Origin: Bradyrhizobium sp. 195
GTDB lineage: Bacteria; Pseudomonadota; Alphaproteobacteria; Rhizobiales; Xanthobacteraceae
Reading direction: 5' to 3'
Assembly: GCF_023101665.1 (NCBI RefSeq)
Contig: NZ_CP082161.1
Location: 6,076,001-6,140,000 of the forward strand
DNA length: 64,000 nt
Below, in pieces: positions 51,385 to 61,807 of the stretch (position 1 is the first letter of the stretch; every line of letters begins with the position of its first letter). A model generated the notes under the pieces. That model saw only the letters and a program-made list of their open reading frames with translations, was not told where the DNA came from and made no database searches. Position numbers and translations under genes: made by a program.

Positions 51385-51951
51385 ATGGCCAAACGAACCA
51401 AGAAGCGCACAACCAAGAAGACGGCGGCGCGGCGGCCGCGTCAGGCGCCGAAGATGCTCAGCGACCTGTTTCTGGAGACGCTGAAGGACATCTATTTCGC
51501 CGAGAACAAGATCATCAAGACCTTGCCCAAGATGGCGAAGGCAGCGCAGTCGAAAGAGCTGGCCGCCGCCTTCAACAAGCACCTGCGTGAGACCCAGGGC
51601 CAGGTCAAGCGGCTGGACCAGATCTTCAGGATGCTGGGCAAGCCTGCACGCGGCAAGCCGTGCGAAGCCATCAACGGCATTACCGACGAGGGCGCCGAGA
51701 TCATGAAGGAGTTCAAGGGCGCGCCGGCGCTCGATGCCGGTCTGCTCGCGGCCGCCCAGTCGGTCGAGCACTACGAGATCTCCCGCTACGGCACGCTGCG
51801 CACCTGGGCCGAGGAGCTCGGCATGCAGGACGCAGCAAGGCTGCTGCAGGCGACGCTGGACGAGGAAGAGGCGACTGATCACGCGCTGACGGAGCTCGCG
51901 ACGTCCGTGATCAACCTCGAAGCGGAGGAAGAGTACCGCGCCGCGGCCTGA
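51385..51951 (+). CDS. DUF892 ferritin-like protein (YciE/YciF family)
   Basis: 188 residues. A basic N-terminal tail (AKRTKKRTTKKTAARRP) precedes a four-helix bundle: LSDLFLETLKDIYFAENKII, then AAAFNKHLRETQGQVKRL, then VEHYEISRYGTLRTW and a final helix with EEEATDHALTEL. YciF-type proteins are stress-induced and have a di-iron-like site. The basic tail could bind DNA. GAGGAGG precedes the ATG. Followed by a strong terminator. Confidence 0.92.
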   Translation: MAKRTKKRTTKKTAARRPRQAPKMLSDLFLETLKDIYFAENKIIKTLPKMAKAAQSKELAAAFNKHLRETQGQVKRLDQIFRMLGKPARGKPCEAINGITDEGAEIMKEFKGAPALDAGLLAAAQSVEHYEISRYGTLRTWAEELGMQDAARLLQATLDEEEATDHALTELATSVINLEAEEEYRAAA

Positions 51952-51972
51952 TGCCGTGCCCGCTCTATGACA

Positions 51973-52005
51973 GAACGCCGCGGCCATGCCGCGGCGTTCG
52001 CTTTT
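51973..52005 (+). terminator. Rho-independent terminator
   Basis: GAACGCCGCGG-CCATG-CCGCGGCGTTC, an 11-bp perfect stem followed by GCTTTTC, 21 bases after the DUF892 stop. Confidence 0.9.
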
Positions 52006-52042
52006 CGGATCGCACGACGGCGCATGGCACGTGCGCGCCGCC

Positions 52043-52068
52043 GGGCTGGATTTCCCGGGAACCAGCCC
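52043..52068. promoter_or_regulatory. Hairpin in the Hsp20 leader
   Basis: GGGCTGG (52043-52049) and CCAGCCC (52062-52068) enclose TTCCCGGGAA. It lies 35 bases before the Hsp20 start. Typical ROSE thermometer features (a U-rich pair opposite an AGGA ribosome binding site) are not visible. Confidence 0.45.
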
Positions 52069-52102
52069 CATATGCAGGCTTCCCCACCGCCGAGCCCGCA
52101 TC

Positions 52103-52486
52103 ATGCAACCGAAAAATCCCCTCGACTGGATGCTGTCCGAAGCCCTGGACTCGCTGACCCGCGCCGAACGGCTGCGCCAGCAGTTCGGCCGCCAGCAAGC
52201 CTGCTGGGAGCCGCCGATCGACGTGCTCGAGACCGAGCATGAGCTGCTGATCCTGGTGGCGCTTCCCGGCGTCAATCCGGACAATGTCGAGACTGTCATC
52301 CATGACGGCGTGCTCGTCATCTCCGGTCAGCGCACCCTTCCGCCGGAACTCCGCAACGCCCGCATCCACCGGCTCGAGCTGCCGCAGGGGCGTTTTGAGC
52401 GCCGCATTGCATTGCCCCTCGGCCGCTACGCCATCAGCCGCTTCGTGATGGACGGCTGCGTCGCGCTGCGCCTTGCCAAATCCTGA
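52103..52486 (+). CDS. Small heat-shock protein, Hsp20 family
   Basis: 127 residues with an alpha-crystallin domain: PPIDVLETEHELLILVALPG and VIHDGVLVISGQRTLPPEL, then HRLELPQGRFERRIALPLG. The C-terminal IXI motif is not clear. It holds unfolded proteins for refolding or degradation by the Lon encoded eight bases downstream. No good ribosome binding site is seen before MQPKNPLDW. Confidence 0.93.
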   Translation: MQPKNPLDWMLSEALDSLTRAERLRQQFGRQQACWEPPIDVLETEHELLILVALPGVNPDNVETVIHDGVLVISGQRTLPPELRNARIHRLELPQGRFERRIALPLGRYAISRFVMDGCVALRLAKS

Positions 52487-52494
52487 GGTCGATC

Positions 52495-54876
<2,382 letters not shown>

Positions 54877-54881
54877 ATGCG

Positions 54882-55037
54882 ATGAAGAAACTGCCGGAAA
54901 AAGCGAAGCGATCTCGGAAAACGCAGCGGCTGCGCCAGCTGCTCGATCGCGCGATCGACCGGGTTCGCGATGCGCTGGCGGCGCCCGGGCCGCAGCTTCA
55001 ACCCATCCCGGTCCGGGTGAAGCGCCGCAAGGGTTGA
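54882..55037 (+). CDS. Small basic protein (51 aa)
   Basis: 51 residues starting MKKLPEKAKRSRKTQRLRQL, strongly basic and helical (LLDRAIDRVRDALA) with a Lys/Arg C-terminus. It begins five bases after the lon stop and ends about 40 bases before the terminator, so it probably is the third gene of the operon. Possible nucleic-acid or Lon-associated role; not recognised. Confidence 0.6.
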   Translation: MKKLPEKAKRSRKTQRLRQLLDRAIDRVRDALAAPGPQLQPIPVRVKRRKG

Positions 55038-55073
55038 GCCCTCCGTCTCAGGCCCTCGCGGCTGCCCCAAACA

Positions 55074-55103
55074 AAAGGCCCCCTCCTACCCGAGGGGGCC
55101 TTT
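55074..55103. terminator. Bidirectional Rho-independent terminator
   Basis: AAAGGCCCCCTC / GAGGGGGCCTTT, 12-bp perfect stem, loop of six, between the convergent lon operon and HU gene. T runs on both sides. Confidence 0.9.
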
Positions 55104-55109
55104 GCGTCG

Positions 55110-55412
55110 TTAGCCCACGGCGTCCTTGGCGGCCTTGACCGGGCGGGCGCGGACGATCTTCCGGGCCGGCTTGGCCTTGAACATCATCTCTTCACCCGTG
55201 AACGGGTTGGTGCCCTTGCGTGCCTTGGTCGCGGGCTTCTTGATGACCACGAACTTGGCGAAGCCCGGCACCAGGAACAGGCCGTTCTTCTTGAGCTCCT
55301 TGTGACCGACGTCGGTCAGCGTCTCCATGACGCTCTTGACGTCGCGCTTGGAAAGCTCGGTGGCGGTCGCAATCTTTTCGATCAACTGCGATTTGGACAT
55401 TTGGGTTGCCAT
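55110..55412 (-). CDS. HU-family DNA-binding protein
   Basis: 100 residues: MSKSQLIEKIATATELSKRDV opening, GLFLVPGFAKFVVIKK, and the beta-arm KGTNPFTGEEMMFKAKPARK. A nucleoid protein that bends DNA as a dimer. The arm has an unusual T-NPFTGEEM sequence but is within family limits. A C-terminal basic extension (VRARPVKAAKDAVG) is present. Confidence 0.95.
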   Translation of the reverse strand: MATQMSKSQLIEKIATATELSKRDVKSVMETLTDVGHKELKKNGLFLVPGFAKFVVIKKPATKARKGTNPFTGEEMMFKAKPARKIVRARPVKAAKDAVG

Positions 55413-55757
55413 CGTGTCTCCTCTGATTCGTTGGCGGTTGCATATTAGACCAACCGGCGAAGGCCTATAGCCTTCTGCACGGTTTTGTCGCGGTTTTACG
55501 GGCTTTTTTGGCCCTCTGTAGCAAAAAACCCTGCTTTTTAGCTACTTCCGGCGCGGAAGAAGCCTCGGGCAGCGGATTTTGCCTTGTTTCAAAGGCCCGC
55601 ACGCCATCTTGCTAAAGCTGATTCGCCGCTTTCGACAAGCGGCGACCAGCCTCTTTGTGCAAGGAGGCGCGCGTTTCACCCTGAAAAATAAGGGTTAGAT
55701 CGCACGCAGCCGCTCTTCCTCCCCGTAAAAGCAGGGAGAAAGTGAGGGGGAGATTGG
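55413..55757. other. Intergenic, HU promoter region
   Basis: About 345 bases; AT-richer than average with T runs (TTTTACGGGCTTTTTTGG). No gene or clear repeat. The tail near 55705-55745 has weak similarity to the CTCTCCC-type repeat. Confidence 0.4.
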
Positions 55758-56990
55758 CTAGACGCGTTCGATGATGACGGCGGGCGCCATGCCGCCGGCG
55801 GCGCACATGGTGACGAGACCACGCTTGAGATCGCGCCGTTCGAGCTCGTCGAGCACGGTGCCGATCAGGATCGAGCCGGTGGCGCCGATGGGGTGGCCGA
55901 GTGCGATCGAGCCGCCATTGACGTTGACCTTGGCGCGATCGAGCTTGAGGTCACGGATATATTTTTCCGCCACCACCGCAAAGGCCTCGTTGATCTCGAA
56001 CAGGTCGATGTCGTCGACGGTGAGGCCCGCCTTCGCCAGCACCTTGCGCGTGGCCGGCACCGGCGCGTTCAGCATCAGGGTCGGCGAGTCCCCCATGTTC
56101 GCCATCGCGACGACTCGGGCGCGGGCTTTAAGGCCATGCGCCCTGGCGTAAGCCGGCGAGGCCAGCAGGATCGCGGCGGCGCCGTCGACGACGCCGGACG
56201 AGTTGCCGGCGTGGTGGACGAAATCGATATTCAGGTCCGGGTACTGCTGCAGGATCAGGCCACGATAGGTCGTGCCCTTGTCGTCGAGCGCGTAGTCCGC
56301 GACCGCGGGGAATGCCGGCTTCAGGCTGCTGAGGCCTTCCATCGTGGTCTGCGGCCGCGGGTACTCCTCGTGGTCGAGCGCGAGGCTGCCGTCCTCGCGG
56401 TGAACGGGCACGAGGCTCTTGGTGAAGTGCCCGTTCGCAATCGCGTGCGCCGCGCGCTTCTGGCTCTCCAGCCCGAGCGCGTCGACGTCCCTTCGCGTGA
56501 TGCCTTCCATCGTCGCGATCGCGTCCGCACAGACGCCCTGATGCGACTGCGGATGCCGCGCGCGCAGGCGCAGATTACCGTTGTCCATCATCATCGGACC
56601 CGAGCCGCGGCGTCCCTCCATCGACATCATCTCGCAGCCGCCGGCGATGACGAGGTCTTCCGCGCCCGCCATGATCGAGCTTGCCGCCATGTTGACGCTG
56701 GTGATGCCGCTTCCGCAGAAGCGGTCGAGCGTCACGGCGCTCGCGCGCACGTCATAGCCGGCATCGAGCGCCGACATCCGGCCGAGATCGCCGCCTTGTG
56801 TCGCGACCTGCGCGCTGCAGCCCCAGACGATGTCGTCGACGTCGGCCGTGTTGATGCCGGTGCGCGCCGCGAGCGCGCGCAGCACGGTTGCGCCGAGCTG
56901 CTGCGGATGAATGCCCGACAGCGCTCCCTTGCCGGCCTTGCCGACGCCGCGCGGGGTACGGCAGGCATCGATGATCAGCGCGTCAGCCAT
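55758..56990 (-). CDS. Acetyl-CoA acetyltransferase (thiolase)
   Basis: 410 residues with both catalytic cysteines (RFCGSGITS and CAAGGMAPAVI) and the histidine motif NEAFAVV...GHPIGATG. It condenses or cleaves acetoacetyl-CoA; in this organism possible roles are beta-oxidation or PHA precursor supply. Start MADALIIDACRTPRG. It stands alone. Confidence 0.95.
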   Translation of the reverse strand: MADALIIDACRTPRGVGKAGKGALSGIHPQQLGATVLRALAARTGINTADVDDIVWGCSAQVATQGGDLGRMSALDAGYDVRASAVTLDRFCGSGITSVNMAASSIMAGAEDLVIAGGCEMMSMEGRRGSGPMMMDNGNLRLRARHPQSHQGVCADAIATMEGITRRDVDALGLESQKRAAHAIANGHFTKSLVPVHREDGSLALDHEEYPRPQTTMEGLSSLKPAFPAVADYALDDKGTTYRGLILQQYPDLNIDFVHHAGNSSGVVDGAAAILLASPAYARAHGLKARARVVAMANMGDSPTLMLNAPVPATRKVLAKAGLTVDDIDLFEINEAFAVVAEKYIRDLKLDRAKVNVNGGSIALGHPIGATGSILIGTVLDELERRDLKRGLVTMCAAGGMAPAVIIERV

Positions 56991-57128
56991 TGGCGTTGTC
57001 CTCTTGTTGTGAGTGTTGAGGACGGTTCTGAATAAGGCGGAGAGGAGAGTCAATGCGGGGCGGCCACGCCCTCTCCCGCCCCTCACCCGGATTTTCCGCT
57101 ACGCGAAAGCCTCAGCGACGTCGTGGCC

Positions 57129-57183
57129 GGCTTGTTCCGCCTGCGCGGCCGAAGCGGCTTCGGCCGCGCAAGCGGGACAAGCC
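57129..57183. repeat. Nested palindromic repeat
   Basis: Outer arms GGCTTGTTCCGC (57129-57140) and GCGGGACAAGCC (57172-57183); inner perfect arms GCGCGGCCGAAG (57143-57154) and CTTCGGCCGCGC (57158-57169). Between the GH1 and thiolase genes. Confidence 0.8.
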
Positions 57184-57215
57184 CGGGTATGACGACCTCT
57201 ACACGAGGGAAGCGG

Positions 57216-58679
57216 TCACGCCCCCGCCGCGTTCTTCGCGATCACGTTGCGATAAAAACTGGCGCTGAGTTTCGGCGTGCGGACCTGCGTGTCGAAATTG
57301 ACGTGGTACAGTCCGAAACGCTTGTTCAGCCCATACACCCACTCGAAATTGTCCATCAGGCTCCAGAGGAAATAGCCGCGCACCGGCACGCCCTCATTGG
57401 TGGCGCGCTGAAGCTGGGCGAGATAATTGCGCAGGTACATGATGCGGTCGGTATCGTAGATCTTGCCGTCCGGCGTCACGACGTCGTCGCCGGATGCGCC
57501 GTTCTCGCTGATATAGATCGCATCCGTCTTCCAGATCTTTGCCGCCAGCTTCGGCACCCAATAGAGCGTCTCCGGCCCGACGCGCAGCCAGTCCGAATTC
57601 ATGTGCGGGAACGATTTCGGGATCGGCAGCGGCATGAAGCCTGCGCCCTGGTCGGAGGCCACCACGTAGTTCTGGGGCGCGTAGATGTTGAGGCCGAGGA
57701 AATCGACCGGCGATGAGATGGTCTTCAGCTCCGCATCGGTGAATTTCGGCGCGTTCGGCCCGGCGAATTTCAGGAAGGCGTCGGTATAGCGGCCCGTCAT
57801 GATGACGTTGAGATAACCGGCATTCATCTCGCGCAGCGCGATCTCGGCAGCACGGACGTTCTCCGGCGTGTCGATCGCAGGGGCGCAGGCATCGACGTTC
57901 TCCGCCGGCCCCACTTTGGTGCCACGGCGGCCATGGGCGCGCACCGCCTGCACCGCGAGCCCGTGCGCGAGCGCGCTGTTGTGCCTGATCTGGTTGACCT
58001 CGGCTTGCGGCAGCGTCAGGCCCGGCGCGTCGATGCCGATGCCGTAACCGAAATAGACGAAGCGGCCGCTCTCGTTCAGCGTGAACACGTTTTTGACGCG
58101 GTCGGTCAGATGCTCGGCGACATAGGCCGCATAGTCGCCGAAGATCTTGCAGGTCTCCGTCGAGCGCCAGCCGCCAAAGCGATCCTGGAGCGATTGCGGC
58201 AAGTCCCAGTGATAGAGCGTCAGCCACGGCTCGATGCCCTTCTTCAGGAGCTCATCAATGAGCCGATTGTAGAAGTCGAGCCCCTTCGGGTTGGGCTTGC
58301 CGTCGCCGTCCGGAAACAGCCGCGGCCAGGCCACCGAAAAGCGATAGGCCTTGCAGCCGAGCGCCTTGATGAGCGCGATGTCCTCCTTGTAGCGGTGATA
58401 ATGCTCGTTGGCGCGGTCGCCCGTGGTGCCGTCCTCGATCTTGCCGGGGATGCGCACGAACTTGTCCCAGATCGAGGCCCCTCGCCCGTCCTCGTCGACC
58501 GCGCCCTCGACCTGGTAGGACGAGGTCGCCGTGCCCCAGACGAAGCCCGCCGGAAAGCCGGCCGTGTTGCGCGACGACGCTGCCGGCTTGGCCTCGACGG
58601 CCCCAAGAGGACTCGCAATCCCGGCTGCGGACAACCCCGCCAGTTTGGCAAACCGGCGGCGCGAGACCCTGTCCGTCAT
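57216..58679 (-). CDS. Tat-exported GH1 beta-glucosidase
   Basis: 487 residues. A twin-arginine signal (SRRRFAKLAGLSAAGIA) targets the folded enzyme to the periplasm. The GH1 domain starts PAGFVWGTATSSYQVEG. The acid/base Glu is in FTLNESGRF, where the usual Pro after Glu is Ser; the nucleophile Glu is in YISENGASG. FPDGDGKPNPKGLDFYNRLI and ENGAS are standard GH1 features. It would hydrolyse a beta-glucoside, possibly plant-derived (inference). Confidence 0.92.
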   Translation of the reverse strand: MTDRVSRRRFAKLAGLSAAGIASPLGAVEAKPAASSRNTAGFPAGFVWGTATSSYQVEGAVDEDGRGASIWDKFVRIPGKIEDGTTGDRANEHYHRYKEDIALIKALGCKAYRFSVAWPRLFPDGDGKPNPKGLDFYNRLIDELLKKGIEPWLTLYHWDLPQSLQDRFGGWRSTETCKIFGDYAAYVAEHLTDRVKNVFTLNESGRFVYFGYGIGIDAPGLTLPQAEVNQIRHNSALAHGLAVQAVRAHGRRGTKVGPAENVDACAPAIDTPENVRAAEIALREMNAGYLNVIMTGRYTDAFLKFAGPNAPKFTDAELKTISSPVDFLGLNIYAPQNYVVASDQGAGFMPLPIPKSFPHMNSDWLRVGPETLYWVPKLAAKIWKTDAIYISENGASGDDVVTPDGKIYDTDRIMYLRNYLAQLQRATNEGVPVRGYFLWSLMDNFEWVYGLNKRFGLYHVNFDTQVRTPKLSASFYRNVIAKNAAGA

Positions 58680-58844
58680 CAATGATGCTCCTGTTCTCTT
58701 CATTTCGGACCGGCACAATGAACAGGTCCGGCCCATTTGAGAAGCGATGCCGAAGCACCCCAGATCAGCTGGCGTAGACGGCACGGCGGGCAAAATGCCG
58801 CGCCTAATCCCGAGATGAACGCCTCTCGGGTTCAACTGGCGATT

Positions 58845-59799
58845 CTAGCGTCGGCTTGTTCCGATTGAACCGACCACAACTTGCATCAACCACGCGATGC
58901 CAGCGTCTCTCATCGCCGCCTTGGTGGCGATGGCCCGGATTGTATCCGCTTTGCGCGTGAAAGGCAGTTCGGCGAACACCAAGCCGAAGCGGCCGGCGTG
59001 CTGCTCCACCAGTCGGCGTGGCAATGCTGCGATCAGATCAGACCCTGAAAGCTGGGCCAGCGCCATCATGAAATTCGGAACAGTCAACGCAATGCGGCAG
59101 TTCGAGGCCGCGCTTGGCCAACATCTCATCGACGAAACCGCGCGGTTCACCACTGAGAGAGACCAGCAGGTGCTGTGATTGCGCGAATGCAGCATGGCTT
59201 GGCGCATTTGCCAAGGGATGTCCCTTGCGCATGGCCAGCACGAACTCCTCCTCGTAAAGCCTGCGCGCCTCGAAACGAGGTGATACCGCCGGCAGCGGCA
59301 GCATTGCGATGTCGAGCTCGCGTCTTTCGAGCATATCGAGGTTTTGCTGCCAAGGCTCTCCAATCGCGCCGCCGCGCGGCGCAGGCATCAGGTGGATCAG
59401 CCCGATGTCGATGTGGGGCGCCGCAGTCGCGATCGACCGCAAGAGCGGACCCATTGCCGAGACCAGTACGGCATCGGGAGCGCCAATCGTGAATCGGCGA
59501 CTAGTCTTCTCAGGGTCGAACGGTGCAGCCGAGCCGATCAGTTGTTCGACACGTGCGATGATCTCGACCACCGGCTCCCCAAGCTCCAACGCCCGCGCCG
59601 TCGGGACCACACCCTTCGGTGTCCGCAGAAACAGCGGGTCGTTCAGTAAAAGCCGGAGCCGGCCAAGCGCATGGCTTACAGCCGACGGCGTCAGGCTCAA
59701 CCGAGCGGCTGCACGGGCGACATGGCGCTCTTCCAGCACCACGCGGAAGAGCACGAGGAGATTCAGATCAATCCTGGATAGATCAATTTGGTTCAGCAT
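58845..59799 (-). pseudogene. LysR-family regulator split by a frameshift
   Basis: Two frames together make one LysR protein of about 315 residues. Frame one (59799-59038) has the helix-turn-helix (DLNLLVLFRVVLEERHVARA, then RLSLTPSAVSHALGRLR) and most of the effector domain up to MLAKRGLE, near 59100. It then runs into unrelated residues and a stop. The family C-terminus (RIALTVPNFMMALAQLSGSD, then IRAIATKAAMRDAGIAWLMQ) continues in the next frame from about 59097 to 58845. A one-base change near 59097-59103 would explain it. Sequencing error or true pseudogene. Confidence 0.85.
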
Positions 59800-59808
59800 A
59801 TTGCTGAA
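59792..59808. promoter_or_regulatory. Perfect dyad over the LysR start codon
   Basis: TTCAGCA-TAT-TGCTGAA. It includes the LysR start codon (59797-59799) and lies 70 bases upstream of the divergent secreted-protein gene, a likely regulator binding site. Confidence 0.6.
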
Positions 59809-59879
59809 ATCATATCGCTGGATTCATCAAGATCAAGGCTTCATTGAATCGGGCTCGTCGTTCGATCAGGAGCTGTGAA

Positions 59880-60455
59880 ATGACCAAGAAAACGTCCGGG
59901 CAGAACAGATGGCCATGCAGGCAGGAAAAGATGTCGCGGCGCTCGATGATGGCCGCGACGGCTGCAATTCCTCTGTCGGTTCAGCTTTCGGCCGATGCGG
60001 CCGCTGGGAACGATGCGATAGCCAGCCTCATCGAGCGCGCCCGCCAGAAGAATGCCGCCTTCATGCGGGGCGACATGGATCGCTGGTTCGAGCTTGTCCG
60101 CATTGCACCGGATTTCACGTTGATGCAGCCTTTCGGCGGCCCTGCCAGTCGCGGATTTGACGCTAGCCCCAAACGCTTGGCTGACCTATCGCGATACTTC
60201 AGAGAAGGGGAAACTCACCTTGAGGTCGTGCAAGCCTATGCATCGGACGCGCTCGTCGTTCTCGTCATGATGGAACACCAGCGGGCCGAAGTAGGCGGAT
60301 TGGCGGCTCAAGACTGGTCGCTGCGCGTTACTGAAGTCTACTGCAAGGACGGCACGGATTGGCAGCTCGTGCACCGTCATGCGGATCCGCTGGTCCGCAG
60401 CATCACCTTGCAGCAAGCGGCGATACTGGCCCGAGGCTGGCTGGAGGACAAATGA
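59880..60455 (+). CDS. Secreted SnoaL/NTF2-fold protein
   Basis: 191 residues. The N-terminus has a signal sequence with paired arginines (MSRRSMMAATAAIPLSVQLS), cleavage after ADAAA, possibly Tat. The mature part (IERARQKNAAFMRGDMDRWF, IAPDFTLMQPFGGPASRGFD, then WSLRVTEVYCKDGTDWQLVHR) is a SnoaL/DUF4440-like cone fold. AGGAG precedes the start. It is the probable target of the divergent LysR gene. Ligand unknown. Confidence 0.85.
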   Translation: MTKKTSGQNRWPCRQEKMSRRSMMAATAAIPLSVQLSADAAAGNDAIASLIERARQKNAAFMRGDMDRWFELVRIAPDFTLMQPFGGPASRGFDASPKRLADLSRYFREGETHLEVVQAYASDALVVLVMMEHQRAEVGGLAAQDWSLRVTEVYCKDGTDWQLVHRHADPLVRSITLQQAAILARGWLEDK

Positions 60456-60524
60456 TGTCCCTTGCTTCGCTGGAGCAGCCGGCCAGCTGATTCAGAATGT
60501 CACCAGCAGTCCGCGAGACATTTT

Positions 60525-60932
60525 TCAGCGCGAGCGCTTCGGCAACTTTGGCAGCTTGCCGGGGTTGAAGGCCGGGCGCTGCTCGGCCTGGTCATGTGCC
60601 GGCGGCTGCTGTTCGGTGAGAATGAGCGTTCCCTGGAGGACCATTCCCGGCACCTGCTGTGCCGTCGCGGTGTAAGTCGCGATCTTGCCGGGGCAGTTTC
60701 CCTCGATATCCAAAATGAGCTCGTCGTCCACGCCGAACACCGTGGCACGTCCGTCGGTATGACGCTTCGTCGACACCGTGGCGGTGAAGCGATCTCCATC
60801 GACCTGACACGAGCCGTGATAGGTCATCAGGCTGTCACGGCCCCAAATCTGTCCGTCCGCGACATGGACGATCCCAGTCCCCTGGTCGAGCGGCGTCTTG
60901 TACCACGCCGCATATGTCCCGTCCTTCAGCAT
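60525..60932 (-). CDS. GrlR-like regulatory protein
   Basis: 135 residues of a compact beta-sheet fold: MLKDGTYAAWYKTPLDQGTG, VHVADGQIWGRDSLMTYHGS, and repeated VDG-type strands. This resembles GrlR, a small regulator that in enteropathogens binds and inhibits GrlA of the type III secretion system. No secretion gene is nearby. In Bradyrhizobium this family is present in several genomes; its role outside enterics is unclear. The C-terminal 30 residues are a Gln/Pro/Lys-rich tail. Confidence 0.75.
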   Translation of the reverse strand: MLKDGTYAAWYKTPLDQGTGIVHVADGQIWGRDSLMTYHGSCQVDGDRFTATVSTKRHTDGRATVFGVDDELILDIEGNCPGKIATYTATAQQVPGMVLQGTLILTEQQPPAHDQAEQRPAFNPGKLPKLPKRSR

Positions 60933-60991
60933 GGGAGCAGTCTCCCCTGGCATCCCCCGCAATAATCCGCATGACTAGCGCTAAGAAAGCG

Positions 60992-61159
60992 TTAATCACG
61001 TGGCCCGTGCCATTCCGGACGCTGCTTACGCAGCTCGGCTTCAAGCTCCTCGACGATGCCGTGAAGCAGACACGCGGCGAGCGGGTCCGTAACCTCCCGC
61101 TCCAAACGCCGATAACGCGCGATCTGGCATTCCTGCTCTCTCAATTGGCGCTCTGTCAT
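60992..61159 (-). CDS. Small helical protein (55 aa)
   Basis: 55 residues starting MTERQLREQECQIARYRRLE, two charged helices with a single Cys-Leu-Leu-His segment (PLAACLLHGIVEELEAELRK). GGAGGG is eight bases upstream of the ATG. Recurrent type of short Bradyrhizobium protein. Function unknown. Confidence 0.7.
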   Translation of the reverse strand: MTERQLREQECQIARYRRLEREVTDPLAACLLHGIVEELEAELRKQRPEWHGPRD

Positions 61160-61299
61160 CACACCGGCCCTCCGACAAACTGACGCGGAGACGCCCAAGC
61201 GGTTTCGTTAAAATTTTCGGATCATTTGAGATGGTTTCTGATTGGTAAAGACAACGCCGCGCGGAGCGGAGCCAAATCATCCCAAGGGCGGCCTCGCCT

Positions 61300-61701
61300 T
61301 TAGGAGGACAGACGAAGCCAGACGTCCTTGCTTGCCAGCGTGCCATCCGGCGTGGCGATCTCCATGTCCACGACATGCAGGGAACCGGGCTCGTCTCCAT
61401 AGATGTACCTGAGGTGCCACACGAGACCCAGGTCCGGTGAAATGACAAAATCGTCCAATCCGTCGGTGATATCTCGAACGGCCTCGCGGTGCGTCAAGGG
61501 CGCGGAAAACATCGCATCGATCAAGTCGGCGAGGCTCATGCCCTCGACGAGCATGAATCGCGCGACCTCGTCACCGTAGACGTGCCGAAGCGCTGAAACG
61601 ATCGAAGCGACGGCATCCGGATTCTTCAACGACACGGCAAAACAGGCCTCCGAAGCCATCATGCCGGAGGCGAAATATTCTGCAAGCTCAGCGAGCGCCA
61701 T
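61300..61701 (-). CDS. Hypothetical protein (133 aa)
   Basis: 133 residues starting MALAELAEYFASGMMASEAC, an alpha/beta protein with no signal peptide. It has a repeated RHVYGDEVARF / RYIYGDEPGSL theme at about 36-48 and 97-106. Not recognised; the repeat may be coincidental. Codon use is normal. Confidence 0.7.
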   Translation of the reverse strand: MALAELAEYFASGMMASEACFAVSLKNPDAVASIVSALRHVYGDEVARFMLVEGMSLADLIDAMFSAPLTHREAVRDITDGLDDFVISPDLGLVWHLRYIYGDEPGSLHVVDMEIATPDGTLASKDVWLRLSS

Positions 61702-61807
61702 CGCGGAACAAGGGCGCGGTCTCCGGCCTCGGCGCTCGGTGCCGGGACTTCCGGCAGCTTGCCTTACCGACTACTGGCCCGGGCCGTGCAGACGCGGGCA
61801 CCCGTCG

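Noticed and set aside
52006..52102. ROSE-type RNA thermometer before Hsp20
   Set aside because: No AGGA ribosome binding site or the usual pairing; only a plain hairpin is visible.
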